DNA of 64,000 nucleotides from Roseiarcus sp963820795 (lineage in GTDB: Bacteria > Pseudomonadota > Alphaproteobacteria > Rhizobiales > Beijerinckiaceae): assembly GCA_963820795.1 (NCBI GenBank), contig CAWGBJ010000021.1, positions 124,001 through 188,000 on the forward strand, given 5' to 3'. This document shows positions 45,379 to 54,082 of this stretch, piece after piece. Made by a program: the position numbers and the translations under genes. Within the stretch, counting starts at the first letter, position 1, and each line of letters starts with the position of its first letter. The notes under the pieces are model-generated. The model did not search any database and was not told the DNA's origin. It was given only the letters and a program-made list of their open reading frames with translations.

Positions 45379-46691
45379 CAGGCCTTATAATAGCGTTTGG
45401 CGCGTTCAGCGGCGCGCTGAGCCGCGGCCTTCGGCGTCTGCGCGCCGCTGCAGGCCTCGGCGAACATGTCGACGCAGACGAAGTCGCCGACGACCGCAGC
45501 CGAGGCATAGCCGAGTTTGCCCGCATAGCCGATGTCGAGCGTATATTTCAGCACGTCGCGGAACGGGGTGACCTTCGGGTCGGCCGTCCAAACCGGGTTG
45601 TCGTTCCACGCCGGCAGAGGCGGCGCGACATAGCCGTTCGAAGCCGTCTCCCAGCGGTCCACCTGCGCCTTTTCCCACATGAAGCGCAAATACTCGCGCA
45701 CCGCATTCGGATATTTGCTGTAGGCGTAGGAATAGGCGGTGACGATGTTCTGCTCTTCCGTTGGGCGCCCGACCGGACCGATCGGCATATTGGCGTGGTC
45801 CATGTCCTTGGCGATGGCGTTGAGCGCAGGTTCAGGCGAGTTCTTGGCGACCGTGTAGATCGAAATCCCGTTCAGCGTCAGGCCGATCTGGTCGGCGAGG
45901 AACGCCTTGTTGTTGCTCGCGTCGTTCCATGAGAGCACGCCGTCGATAAAGGTTTGGTACAGCTGTTTGGCGTATTCCAGGGCGGCGATCGTTTCCGGCG
46001 AGTTGATGGCGACGTTGTCGTTTTCGTCGACCATTTTGCCGCCGTGCGCCCAGAGGCACCAATAGACCCAACCGTTCGCGTCGCCTGTCGCGTGGCCGAG
46101 GGCGAATCCCGGCGGCTTGCCCACCCGCTTCAGTCCCTGGCACAGCTTCAGGTAGCCGGCGAGGTCCTTGGGGAACTCGTCGAATCCCGCAGCGCGCATC
46201 GAGTTGATGCGGTAGTTCATCGTTCCTCCGGTCGCGCCCTGCGGCAGCGCGATCCATTTCTTGCCCAGCATTCCGTAGGTTCTGGCGATCGGATACCAGC
46301 CGCCGTATTTGGCGCCGAGGTACTCGGCGACGTCGGTCACGTCGAGAAGCTTGTCGGCGAATTTGAACGGATCGTCGTTGGTGCCGATGATGATATCGGG
46401 CCCCGCGCCGACATTCGCCGCCACAGCCGCCTTGGGGCGGATGTCGTCCCAGTTCTCGGCGTCGACCCGCACCTTGACGCCGGTCTCATCGCTGAATTTC
46501 TTGGTGTTGGCGACGAAGCTGTCGAACTCGGCCTGGATGAACTGCTTCCAGCGCAAGACGCGTATCGAAGCGTTCGGCTCGGGGGCCGGCCCATTCCAGG
46601 TCGGCTCCGCCGACGCCCTCCGGCTGACGAGGAGGCCCACGCCTGCGGCCGCCGTGCCCGACATCAGCTTCCGTCTCGAAATCTCGCTCAT
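45378..46691 (-). CDS. CUT1 extracellular sugar-binding protein with Tat signal
   Basis: A 437-residue family 1 solute-binding protein. The N-terminus is a twin-arginine signal (SRRKLMSGTAAAGVGLLV then SRRASA), unusual but known for such proteins. The mature chain contains IRVLRWKQFIQAEFDSFVAN, GPDIIIGTNDDPFKFADKLL and WVYWCLWAHGGKMVDEND, typical of binding proteins for oligosaccharides or glycerophosphodiesters. I chose ATG at 46691, with GGAGG upstream. It is first in the operon. No regulator or catabolic enzyme adjoins it, so the ligand is unknown. Confidence 0.92.
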   Translation of the reverse strand: MSEISRRKLMSGTAAAGVGLLVSRRASAEPTWNGPAPEPNASIRVLRWKQFIQAEFDSFVANTKKFSDETGVKVRVDAENWDDIRPKAAVAANVGAGPDIIIGTNDDPFKFADKLLDVTDVAEYLGAKYGGWYPIARTYGMLGKKWIALPQGATGGTMNYRINSMRAAGFDEFPKDLAGYLKLCQGLKRVGKPPGFALGHATGDANGWVYWCLWAHGGKMVDENDNVAINSPETIAALEYAKQLYQTFIDGVLSWNDASNNKAFLADQIGLTLNGISIYTVAKNSPEPALNAIAKDMDHANMPIGPVGRPTEEQNIVTAYSYAYSKYPNAVREYLRFMWEKAQVDRWETASNGYVAPPLPAWNDNPVWTADPKVTPFRDVLKYTLDIGYAGKLGYASAAVVGDFVCVDMFAEACSGAQTPKAAAQRAAERAKRYYKA

Positions 46692-46961
46692 GCGGTTCCT
46701 CCTTGATGCGCCGCGGCGTCGCCCGCTGCAGCCTCTCCCTTGACCCTCTGTCGACGCCCCTCCGACCGCGCAAGATCGGGAACGCTTCGCGATCAACTAT
46801 GACTTGGTGCGCCGGCCTCAGGCAACCCCGAAGAAACGCCCAACTTTTGCAAGAAGCTCACCCGGCCTTGGGTGTGGCGGTGCCAGCACCACTCGACGCC
46901 CTCTTCCGGAATCAACTAAGAAAAGCGCCTAGCGACCGCCGGCCCAACCCGCTGGTATTAC

Positions 46962-47038
46962 TGGCGCGCCCGACAGGATTCGAACCTGTGACCTCTGCCT
47001 TCGGAGGGCAACGCTCTATCCAGCTGAGCTACGGGCGC
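46962..47038 (-). tRNA. tRNA-Arg (anticodon CCG)
   Basis: A full cloverleaf on the minus strand, 77 bases with encoded CCA. The acceptor arm begins GCGCCCG, the D-arm contains AGCTCAGCTGGATAGAGC, and the anticodon loop is CTCCGAA within stem TTGCC/GGCAG. The T-arm is AGGTTCGAATCCT. Anticodon CCG reads CGG arginine codons, frequent in this GC-rich genome. No integrase or attachment-like repeat is seen beside it. Confidence 0.96.
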
Positions 47039-47108
47039 GTTTATCGAAACCGCATGGAGCGGCCCGCCTCCCATAGCCGAATTCGCGGCCGAAGGAAACC
47101 GCTCCGCT

Positions 47109-48005
47109 TCAGGCGGCGATCGGCGGCGAAACCGGCGCGACGCCGAAGTGCTGAAGATAGCGCTGCCCGGTGTCGGCGAGCGGCAGGGCGACGAAGAGAT
47201 CTGTCGTCTGGAAGGCGAGGTCGGCGACCGGCATCGGGCTGAAGGTCGCGCCGAGCCGCCAATAGCCTTTGACCAGCGGCGGCAGAGCCCGAATAAGCGA
47301 GCGCGCGTCCGCGGCCGGCGCATTTTCCCCGAGGGGAGCCGCGCCGGCGGACGCCAGTCGCGGCGCAACGCGCCACGAAGGATCGCCGCTTTCGGCCAGC
47401 GCGCGGATCGCCGACGCGTGCGCGGCGGGGTCGGCGCCGGGCAGGCTCGCGCAGCCGATCATCGCGTCCATGCGGTGATGGCGGGCGTAGGCCCAGAGGC
47501 CGCGCCACAAGAGATCGAGCGCGTGCTTGCCGCGGTGGCTGGGCGCGACGCAAGCGCGGCCGACCTCGAGAAGCCGGAGCGACGGCCGGCGGGCGACGAG
47601 CGCCTGGACATCGAATTCGCGCGAACTGTAGAAGCCGAACTTGCGCTCTGCGATGTCCTGCCGCAACAGCCGGTAGGCGCCGACCAGGCGCGGCGAGCCG
47701 TCCCGCTCCCTGAGGCTCTCGTCGACGACGACGAGATGGTCGCTGACGCGGTCGAAGGGACAGAGATCGCGTCTGAGGAAGCGTGCGGCCGGATCGGGGA
47801 TGGCCCCGCCTTCCTCGAAGAAGACCCGGTAGCGCAGCCGCTGGGCGCGCTTAATCTCCTTTTTGCTCGTTGCTATGCGCGCTTCGAGCGCGCCGGCGCG
47901 GGCGAGCGCCGGGGAAAGCCCGGCGAGATCGCGCTCCTGGCCAAAGCGATTGAGGGGCGTCCGAGGGATTGAGGCCCTGGGCAGCGATGCGAAAGTCAGC
48001 GCCAA
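47109..48005 (-). CDS. olsB: OlsB-like L-ornithine N-alpha-acyltransferase
   Basis: A 298-residue GNAT-type acyltransferase of the kind that transfers a 3-hydroxyacyl group from acyl carrier protein to ornithine, the first step of ornithine lipid synthesis. Recognisable regions are IKRAQRLRYRVFFEEGGAIP, CPFDRVSDHLVVVDE, VGAYRLLRQDIAERKFGFYS and LLEVGRACVAPSHRG. KGYWRLGATF precedes the C-terminal FQTTDLFVALPL. The start is a TTG; no better codon is close. The presumed partner acyltransferase OlsA may be the PlsC-type gene at 23.4-24.3 kb. Confidence 0.85.
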   Translation of the reverse strand: MALTFASLPRASIPRTPLNRFGQERDLAGLSPALARAGALEARIATSKKEIKRAQRLRYRVFFEEGGAIPDPAARFLRRDLCPFDRVSDHLVVVDESLRERDGSPRLVGAYRLLRQDIAERKFGFYSSREFDVQALVARRPSLRLLEVGRACVAPSHRGKHALDLLWRGLWAYARHHRMDAMIGCASLPGADPAAHASAIRALAESGDPSWRVAPRLASAGAAPLGENAPAADARSLIRALPPLVKGYWRLGATFSPMPVADLAFQTTDLFVALPLADTGQRYLQHFGVAPVSPPIAA

Positions 48006-48069
48006 GTGAAGCGTCGCCCGCTATTAGTCTATATTGCCACTATAGCAGAAACATAGCCCGAGGACGCTT

Positions 48070-49839
48070 TTATGACGCCGACAGGAGCGCCCGCGCCGCG
48101 GCCGGCCGCGCGCACACGCGCTCGACCGTGAGGGCCAGATCGCTGAATTCGAACGGCTTCGAAAGGTAGGCGTCAAACCCGACGGCGAGGCAGCCCTGGC
48201 GGTCGGCCTCCAGGGCATTGGCGGTCAGCGCAACGATCGGCGTCGCCATGGACCCGGACGTCTCCTCCAGCCGGCGCAGGCGGCGCGTCGCCTCGGCGCC
48301 GTCGACTTCCGGCATCTTGAGATCCATCAGTATGAGGTCGAACGGAGCGCGTCCCTCCCCCGCTTCCGGCGCGGCGAGGCGCAGGGCCTCAGGCCCGTCA
48401 CGGGCTCTGACAACGTCGAAGCCGAGCCGCCGCAAAGCCTTCTCGGCGATGATGGCGTTGATGTCATTGTCCTCGGCGAGGAGGGCGCGGCGCGGGGGCG
48501 CGGCGGCCGCCTCGGGCGCCTGCGGTTTCTGCTCGACGCCTCGGCGCGGGAACTCGGCCGCGAGCCGCTCGAACAGCGAGCGAGCGCGCACCGGCTTCAC
48601 CAGCCATCCGTCGAAGCCCTGCAGCGCCGTTTCGCCGAAGGCGCTCCGCTCGAACGGCGAGAACAGCACGAGACTGCGCGGCGCGCCGGCGGCGCGCGCC
48701 GCCTCGGCCAGCCGGTTGGTCGCCTCGGCGCCGAGCGCGCAATCGACGACGACGAGGTCCGGCCGCCCCGGTTGGCGGAGCGCCTCGAGACCGGATTCGA
48801 GCCCGTCGGCGCGGGTGACCGCGACGCCCGCTTCCGCCAGCCGCGCAGCGATCGCGGGCGCCTCGAACCGCGAATTGGCGATGATGAGGGCGCGTTTCCC
48901 CTCGAGCGCCGCAGGCTTCGGGTCCGCCGTTCGAGCAGGCTCATACGCCTCGGCTTCCGCCAGAGGAGCCGAGAAGGCGAAGACCGATCCGCCGCCCGGG
49001 TTCTCGGCGAGCGTCAGCGCGCCGCCCATGAGGGCGACGAGCCTGCGGCAGATCGCGAGCCCAAGGCCTGCGCCTTCGAAGCGTCGGGCATTGGAGCCGT
49101 CCCCCTGCTCGAAGTCCTCGAAGATCGCGGCTCGCCGGTTGGCCGGAACGCCGGGCCCGGTATCGGTCACGGCGAATAGGAGATCGCCGGCTTCGCCGCG
49201 GTCCACCGAAACGCAGACGCCGCCGCGGTCGGTGAACTTGACCGCATTGCCGGCGAGGTTGGTCAGCACCTGCCTCAGGCGCATGGCGTCGGCCTCAACG
49301 AAACGGGGGGCGGCGGCGCTGATCGACGCGGCGATCTCAAGCCCCTTGCTTTGCGCCCGCGGCGCAAGCAGCTCGACCACCCCCTCGACGAGCTTCCTCA
49401 AGTCGAAGGCCTCGACAGCGAGATCGACATGGCCTGCCTCAATCTTCGAGAGATCGAGAATCTCGTCGATGAGCTCGATCAGCGCGACGCCGGAACTGTG
49501 GATCGCTTCGACATAGCTGGCGCATTCGGGGTTGAGCGACCGCATGCGCAGCAGTTCGGCCATGCCGATGACCCCGCAGATCGGCGTGCGGATCTCGTGG
49601 CTCATGGTCGCGAGAAAGCGCGACTTGGCTTCGCTCGCGGCCTCGGCGCGATCGCGCGCCGCCCCGGCCTCCTTGAGCCGCCAGAGCTCGTCGCGGAGCG
49701 CTTCGTTCTCGTCGGCGGCCGCCGCAACATGCGCCACGATCCGCGACCGTGCGCGGAGCGCGGCGATGAGCGCGATCATCAGGGCGATGATGGCTGCCGC
49801 TTCGATTCCCGACGCGTGCGCGGCAAAGACTGAGTTCAA
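48070..49839 (-). CDS. Hybrid sensor histidine kinase with receiver domain
   Basis: A 589-residue hybrid kinase. A single N-terminal hydrophobic segment (AAAIIALMIALIAALRA) leads into a coiled coil and then the HisKA box ATMSHEIRTPICGVIGM with H81. The HATPase domain has NLAGNAVKFT, DTGPGVP and GAGLGLAIC. A degenerate receiver-like domain (about 315-430, VVVDCALG) is followed by a proper receiver at about 460-580: LLAEDNDIN, phosphoacceptor aspartate in ILMDLKMPEVDG, then VALTANAL and YLSKPF. The TTG start is uncertain. It lacks an extracytoplasmic sensor domain, so input is probably cytoplasmic or membrane-borne. Confidence 0.9.
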   Translation of the reverse strand: MNSVFAAHASGIEAAAIIALMIALIAALRARSRIVAHVAAAADENEALRDELWRLKEAGAARDRAEAASEAKSRFLATMSHEIRTPICGVIGMAELLRMRSLNPECASYVEAIHSSGVALIELIDEILDLSKIEAGHVDLAVEAFDLRKLVEGVVELLAPRAQSKGLEIAASISAAAPRFVEADAMRLRQVLTNLAGNAVKFTDRGGVCVSVDRGEAGDLLFAVTDTGPGVPANRRAAIFEDFEQGDGSNARRFEGAGLGLAICRRLVALMGGALTLAENPGGGSVFAFSAPLAEAEAYEPARTADPKPAALEGKRALIIANSRFEAPAIAARLAEAGVAVTRADGLESGLEALRQPGRPDLVVVDCALGAEATNRLAEAARAAGAPRSLVLFSPFERSAFGETALQGFDGWLVKPVRARSLFERLAAEFPRRGVEQKPQAPEAAAAPPRRALLAEDNDINAIIAEKALRRLGFDVVRARDGPEALRLAAPEAGEGRAPFDLILMDLKMPEVDGAEATRRLRRLEETSGSMATPIVALTANALEADRQGCLAVGFDAYLSKPFEFSDLALTVERVCARPAAARALLSAS

Positions 49840-49938
49840 GTCCGTTTTTCCTGGGTTCCGCCATCTGGCCGCCCAGCGCCACGCTGTCAGCCCGCGGTTG
49901 AGATTTACTCCCTGGATTTCCGGAAACTTTTATCGAAA

Positions 49939-51477
49939 TCACGCCGCCGCGGCGGCGCGGTCCGGCGCCCCGCGATAGCTCAGCGCCTCGGCCAGATGCG
50001 CCCGCCTGACCGGACCGCCGCCGTCGAGGTCGGCAAGCGTGCGGGCGAGCTTCAGGACCCGGTGATAGCCGCGGGCGGAAAGGCGCAGCCGCTCGGCCGC
50101 GTCGCGCAAGAGGCGAAGGCCGGACTCGTCCGCCTCCGCAATCTCCTCGATCAGGCCGGCCGGGGCGGCGGCGTTGCTGCCGACGCCGTCGAGCCCGAGA
50201 CGGACGTAGCGGTCGACCTGAATCCGCCGTGCGGCGGCGACCCGCGCGGCGACCTCGGCCGAGCCTTCGCGCGGCGCCGGCGCCATCAGGTCGGCGGCGG
50301 ACACCGACGGCACGTCGATGACGAGATCGAAGCGGTCGACCAGCGGTCCGGAGAGGCGCCCGAGATATTGCGCGACGCATCGTTCGTTGGGCGCGCGACG
50401 GCAGGCGTAGCCCGGCTCGTTGGCCATGCCGCAGCGGCACGGGTTCATCGCCGCGACAAGCTGGAAGCGCGCCGGATAGACGACGCGATGGTTGGCGCGA
50501 GCGATCGCCACTTCGCCAGTCTCGATCGGCTGGCGCAAACTGTCGAGGACCTGCGGCTGGAATTCCGGCAGTTCATCGAGGAAGAGGACGCCGTTGTGGG
50601 CGAGCGAAATCTCACCGGGCCGGGCGTGCACGCCGCCGCCGACCAGCGCCGGCATCGAGGCGGAGTGATGCGGGGCGCGGAACGGGCGGCGGTCGGTCAA
50701 GGCGCCGCCGGCGAGGAGGCCGGCGATCGAATGGATCATCGACACGTCCAAGAGTTCGCGCGGCGTCAGCGGCGGCAGGATCGAGGGCAGGCGCTGGGCG
50801 AGCATCGACTTGCCGGCGCCCGGCGCGCCGTTCATCAGCAGATTGTGGCCGCCGGCGGCGGCGATCTCGAGCGCCCGCTTGGCGCTCTCCTGCCCCTTGA
50901 TGTCGCGGAGGTCCGGCTGCGACGCGGCTGGGACGCGAACCGCCGGCTGAGGCCGCGACAGCACCTGCGTCCCCTTGAAATGATTGGCGAGCTGGATCAG
51001 CGAGCGGGGCGCGAGAATGTCCAGATCGGCCGACGCCCATGCCGCTTCGGGGCCGCAGGGGGCCGGGCAGATCAGCCCCTTCCCCGCCGCGTTGGCGGCG
51101 ATCGCCGCCGGCAGGACGCCGGCGACGGCGCTGATCGCGCCGTCGAGCGCCAGTTCGCCAATCACCGCATAGCCTTCGAGCGCATCGACGGGAATGGCGC
51201 CGATCGCCGCCATGACGCCCAGCGCGATCGGCAGGTCGTAATGGCTGCCCTCCTTCGGCATGTCGGCGGGCGCGAGATTGACGGTGATGCGCTTGGCCGG
51301 CAGCGCCAGGCCCGAGGCGATCAGCGCCGAGCGCACCCGCTCCTGCGACTCGCGGACCGCCTTGTCGCCCAGGCCGACGATGTTGAAGACGACGGTTCCG
51401 GAGGCGACATGCACCTGCACGTCGACAGGCCGGGCTTCCACCCCCTCGAACGCCACGGTCGATACGCGCGCCACCAT
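49939..51477 (-). CDS. comM: YifB/ComM-family AAA ATPase
   Basis: A 512-residue Mg-chelatase-like AAA+ protein. ComM-type helicases promote branch migration during natural transformation. The N-terminal Lon-protease-like domain includes FNIVGLGDKAVRESQERVRS and PADMPKEGSHYDLPIALGV. Walker A is NGAPGAGKSMLAQ (residues 216-228), Walker B NGVLFLDELPEF, and sensor MNPCRCG. A zinc-binding CRCGMANEPGYAC segment and the C-terminal SARGYHRVLKLARTLADLDG are family features. The start is ATG at 51477; the upstream frame is not protein-like. Transformation ability in this organism is not shown by its presence alone. Confidence 0.92.
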   Translation of the reverse strand: MVARVSTVAFEGVEARPVDVQVHVASGTVVFNIVGLGDKAVRESQERVRSALIASGLALPAKRITVNLAPADMPKEGSHYDLPIALGVMAAIGAIPVDALEGYAVIGELALDGAISAVAGVLPAAIAANAAGKGLICPAPCGPEAAWASADLDILAPRSLIQLANHFKGTQVLSRPQPAVRVPAASQPDLRDIKGQESAKRALEIAAAGGHNLLMNGAPGAGKSMLAQRLPSILPPLTPRELLDVSMIHSIAGLLAGGALTDRRPFRAPHHSASMPALVGGGVHARPGEISLAHNGVLFLDELPEFQPQVLDSLRQPIETGEVAIARANHRVVYPARFQLVAAMNPCRCGMANEPGYACRRAPNERCVAQYLGRLSGPLVDRFDLVIDVPSVSAADLMAPAPREGSAEVAARVAAARRIQVDRYVRLGLDGVGSNAAAPAGLIEEIAEADESGLRLLRDAAERLRLSARGYHRVLKLARTLADLDGGGPVRRAHLAEALSYRGAPDRAAAAA

Positions 51478-51951
51478 GTCCGCCCCCCGGCTTCGGGCTC
51501 CAAGGGCGGAACATTTGCAGAACATGCGCCCGAACACAAGAGGGCGCCCGCGGAAATCCGACGGTCGAGATCCGGCCCAGGCTCGCCAGGGCGTCAAACC
51601 GTAGCCGCAGGGCCGGGAGCACGACCGAATAAGGAAATCTTGTCGATCGCTTGCCCGCCGGCGGTTCGGACGCGTTGGCGGAAAACAAGGCCATTCGCCT
51701 GTTACTCCCTGCCAACAGGACATATCGTTCCGCCGGGAGGAAAAATCGGGTTTTATGGGGAGCGCTTTACGGAAGGAAAAGACGGAACAGGAGATTGTTC
51801 TCCCTGCTAAGCCGATGAACAGGAGAGACCAGGCAGGTGAGCGCGAGGCGGAAAACCGGCCTGATGGTCCGGCGCGAGCGCCTGATCGTCAAGAATATCT
51901 AATCCAAGCCGCGGGCAACCGGCTCCGCTGCGCTGTTACGTGAGGGTAGCG
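51478..51951. other. Intergenic region with repeat units between comM and the IS5 remnant
   Basis: No gene. It contains a CCTGTT/AACAGG repeat unit at 51699-51719, then further related units (GAACAGGAG near 51787 and ATGAACAGGAG near 51816) around a TTTTATGGGGAGCGC segment. The arrangement resembles dispersed intergenic repeats seen in Hyphomicrobiales and may mark a junction at which the IS5 element inserted. Confidence 0.45.
51699..51719 (+). repeat. CCTGTT...AACAGG repeat unit, second copy
   Basis: CCTGTTA, then CT, then CCCTGCCAACAGG. The unit at 2165-2186, read on the minus strand, is CCTGTTA, TC, CCCTGCCAACAGG with one extra C. The outer arms CCTGTT and AACAGG are exact complements. 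The two copies lie in opposite orientation about 49.5 kb apart. Confidence 0.55.
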
Positions 51952-52677
51952 CTATATCCGCTTGATTTTACGAATAAACGAGATGAGGGATGAGGGAGGG
52001 GAGGGGACGTTGCGTAGGATATTTGGACTCGGCAGCGGCGAGAGGCAGGGGCGTTCGACGATCCAGCGCTTGGGCAGGACGACGAAGGCCTTGGCCTGAT
52101 CCGACCGCTTGACGATCTCGACCTTCACCCGCGCCAGAATTTGTCCGATGGCGGCCTGAAATCGCGAGCCACGATAGCCGCCGTCGGCAAAAAGCTTGGT
52201 CAGGAACGGAAAGGCGCCGAACAAGGTCGCCATCAGCGCCGCGCCCCCGTCGCGGTCCTGGATGTCGGCGGCGTGGACGATCGCATGCATCAACAGGCCC
52301 TGCGTATCGACGAGGATATGGCGCTTTTTGCCCATGATCTTCTTGCCGGCGTCGTAACCCGCCGGATCGATGCAGGCCCCCCTTTTTCCGCGCTCTTGAC
52401 GCTCTGGCTGTCGATGATCGCGGCGGTCGGGCTCGCTTCGCGAGCGGCGGCTTCGCGACACTTCACGTAGAGCCGTCGTGGATGCGACCGAGCGTGCCGT
52501 CCAACTCAGCGATCGAAGTAATCGTAAAGCGTCGACGCGGCGGCAGGTCTTCGGGAGGGCGCATTGGCAGCCGGTGCTGAGGACGTACATCAGGCCATTG
52601 ACGACCTCGCGCTCATCGACATGACGTCGGTTGCCGCCGCGCTTGGCCGGCGGAATGAGCGGCTCGACATGCGCCAT
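51952..52677 (-). pseudogene. IS5-family transposase, frameshifted and truncated
   Basis: The N-terminus (MAHVEPLIPPAKRGGN, REVVNGLMYVLSTGCQ) and the middle (GYDAGKKIMGKKRHILVDTQ, VHAADIQDRDGG, TKLFADGGYRGSRFQAA) are clearly IS5 of the IS1031-like group. Between residues about 40 and 100 the frame is wrong, and fragments such as EASP/DSQS-like sequence appear only in other frames. After PKRWIVER the C-terminus is replaced by unrelated residues, so the last acidic residue region is intact but the tail is lost. This is a dead element. Confidence 0.85.
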
Positions 52678-52703
52678 TCCGCCTCGGTCAGATCGCTCGG
52701 ATG

Positions 52704-52738
52704 AAAAAAAAAAAAAAAGAGAAAAAAAAAAAAAAAAA
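52704..52738. repeat. Anomalous poly-A tract between two IS remnants
   Basis: Fifteen A (52704-52718), GAG, then seventeen A (52722-52738), followed by TGAAAATATTAATC. Nothing like this occurs elsewhere in this GC-rich window. It replaces the expected terminal repeat of the IS5 element and abuts the IS66 remnant. A natural origin is hard to explain; a misassembly, a gap-filled join or an unresolved homopolymer is likely. Confidence 0.8.
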
Positions 52739-52766
52739 TGAAAATATTAATCTCCCAAGCCGTCGG

Positions 52767-54059
52767 CTATGCGGCGAAGGCGAGGGTGATCTGATCCGGG
52801 CGTGCGGCGAGAGTTCGGAGGATATTGCAGCCGTGCTTTCTCGCGGTTGAAACGATGGATCTGAGGGTTGCGAAGATTTGAGCGCCTTCGAGGGTTCGGA
52901 ACGAGCCCGAGATTTTCATTTTGACCTTCATCATCCTCAGGTCCTGTTCGGCCAGGTTATTGGTGAAGGGCACGTCGAAGTCGGTGAGGAAGCGCAAGGT
53001 TTCGGTTTGGAAGGTTTTCAGTCTTTGCAGCAGATTGTGGCCGGGCCGGTGCTTCGTTCGGCCCCGCGCCTTGGCTTTCGCCTCCAGGTTGGGCAGTTGG
53101 CGATGGAAGGCGAGGCCGAGCCGGATCGCCGCCCAATAGCGCTCGAGGAGGGCCTGGAGTTCAGCCGGGGCGAGCGCCGCCGCGCCCGCCTGGCGCGCTT
53201 TGTTCATCGCGAGGTTGGCCGCAAGCAGCATGTCGCGCATGAGTTCGGCCCAGGCCTCCTTGTCGAACTCGATCAGGCTGTTGAGTTCGCGCAGGATATG
53301 AGCGTTGCAGAAGGCGTGCGCGACCGTGTCGAGCCGGCGGTAAGGCAGGAAGTGGTCGTGCACGATGACGCCTCCGTGCAAATCTTCCGGGATCGCGCCC
53401 CGTTTTTCGTCGGCGCGATAGAAGGTGAAGGCCAGGCTCGAGGTCGTGTGCAGCCATTGCAGCTTGCCGGCGATGCGAAACCCCGTTTCGTCGAGATGGC
53501 GAACCCTCGTCTCGGCCACCCGGACGCCGATGAACGCGTAGACTTGCCGCAGCGCTTGCGCCTTCTTTCCCACCCAGGCGACGATGCTGGCCGGACAGAT
53601 CAGCGGCGCGCCGAAGAGATCGCTGAGCGCCTGGGCAGCCCGATCCTCGGGCAGAAGTTGCTGGACATTGAGATAGATCGCCGCCGCCCTGAGGCGCTCG
53701 CCATATTGGGTCAGCGAGACCACGCCATCGGGAAACGCCGCTTTCGTCTCGCCGCGGCAACCGGCGCAGCGGTAGATCGCCGCCTGATGTTCGGTAACCA
53801 CCAGCGGCCGCTCGGCAAGGTCGAACACCTGGCGCTTCTCGATCCTGACCGCCGCCTGCGGATCGAGAGGCGAACCGCAATGGCGACAGGCGCACGCCGT
53901 GTGCTTAATCACGCAATCCGGATCGGCGACTTGCCGCAACGTATCCCCTTTGTGGCCCTTCTGCCCGCCGCTCGCCTTGCCCGAGCGGCCGCGCAGGCTG
54001 CCGGCAACGCGAGGCTTCTTCTTCAATCCATCGCTCGAAGGCGGCTTGGAACTGTTGGA
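52767..54059 (-). pseudogene. IS66-family transposase TnpC, 5'-truncated
   Basis: The frame is open from SNSSKPPSSDG (54059) through the TTG at 54026 to the stop, about 430 residues. It contains the zinc-finger (CACRHCGSPL, YRCAGCRGET) and the DDE domain: RHLDETGFRIAGKLQWLH with the first Asp, AHAFCNAHILREL, FDVPFTNNLAEQDLRMMKVK with the terminal acidic residues, ending FATLRSIVSTARKHG. The N-terminal 60-100 residues of IS66 TnpC are missing, cut exactly at the end of the GMC oxidoreductase gene. The tnpA and tnpB genes of a full IS66 element are absent. It cannot transpose on its own. Confidence 0.87.
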
Positions 54060-54082
54060 ACGCCTGCCCCGCCGGCTTCTGC

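Noticed and set aside
46940..47110. Integration site at the tRNA-Arg gene
   Set aside because: No integrase gene or repeat of the tRNA 3' end was found beside it.
49996..51810. A 604-codon plus-strand open frame
   Set aside because: Antisense to comM, which has complete motifs on the minus strand.
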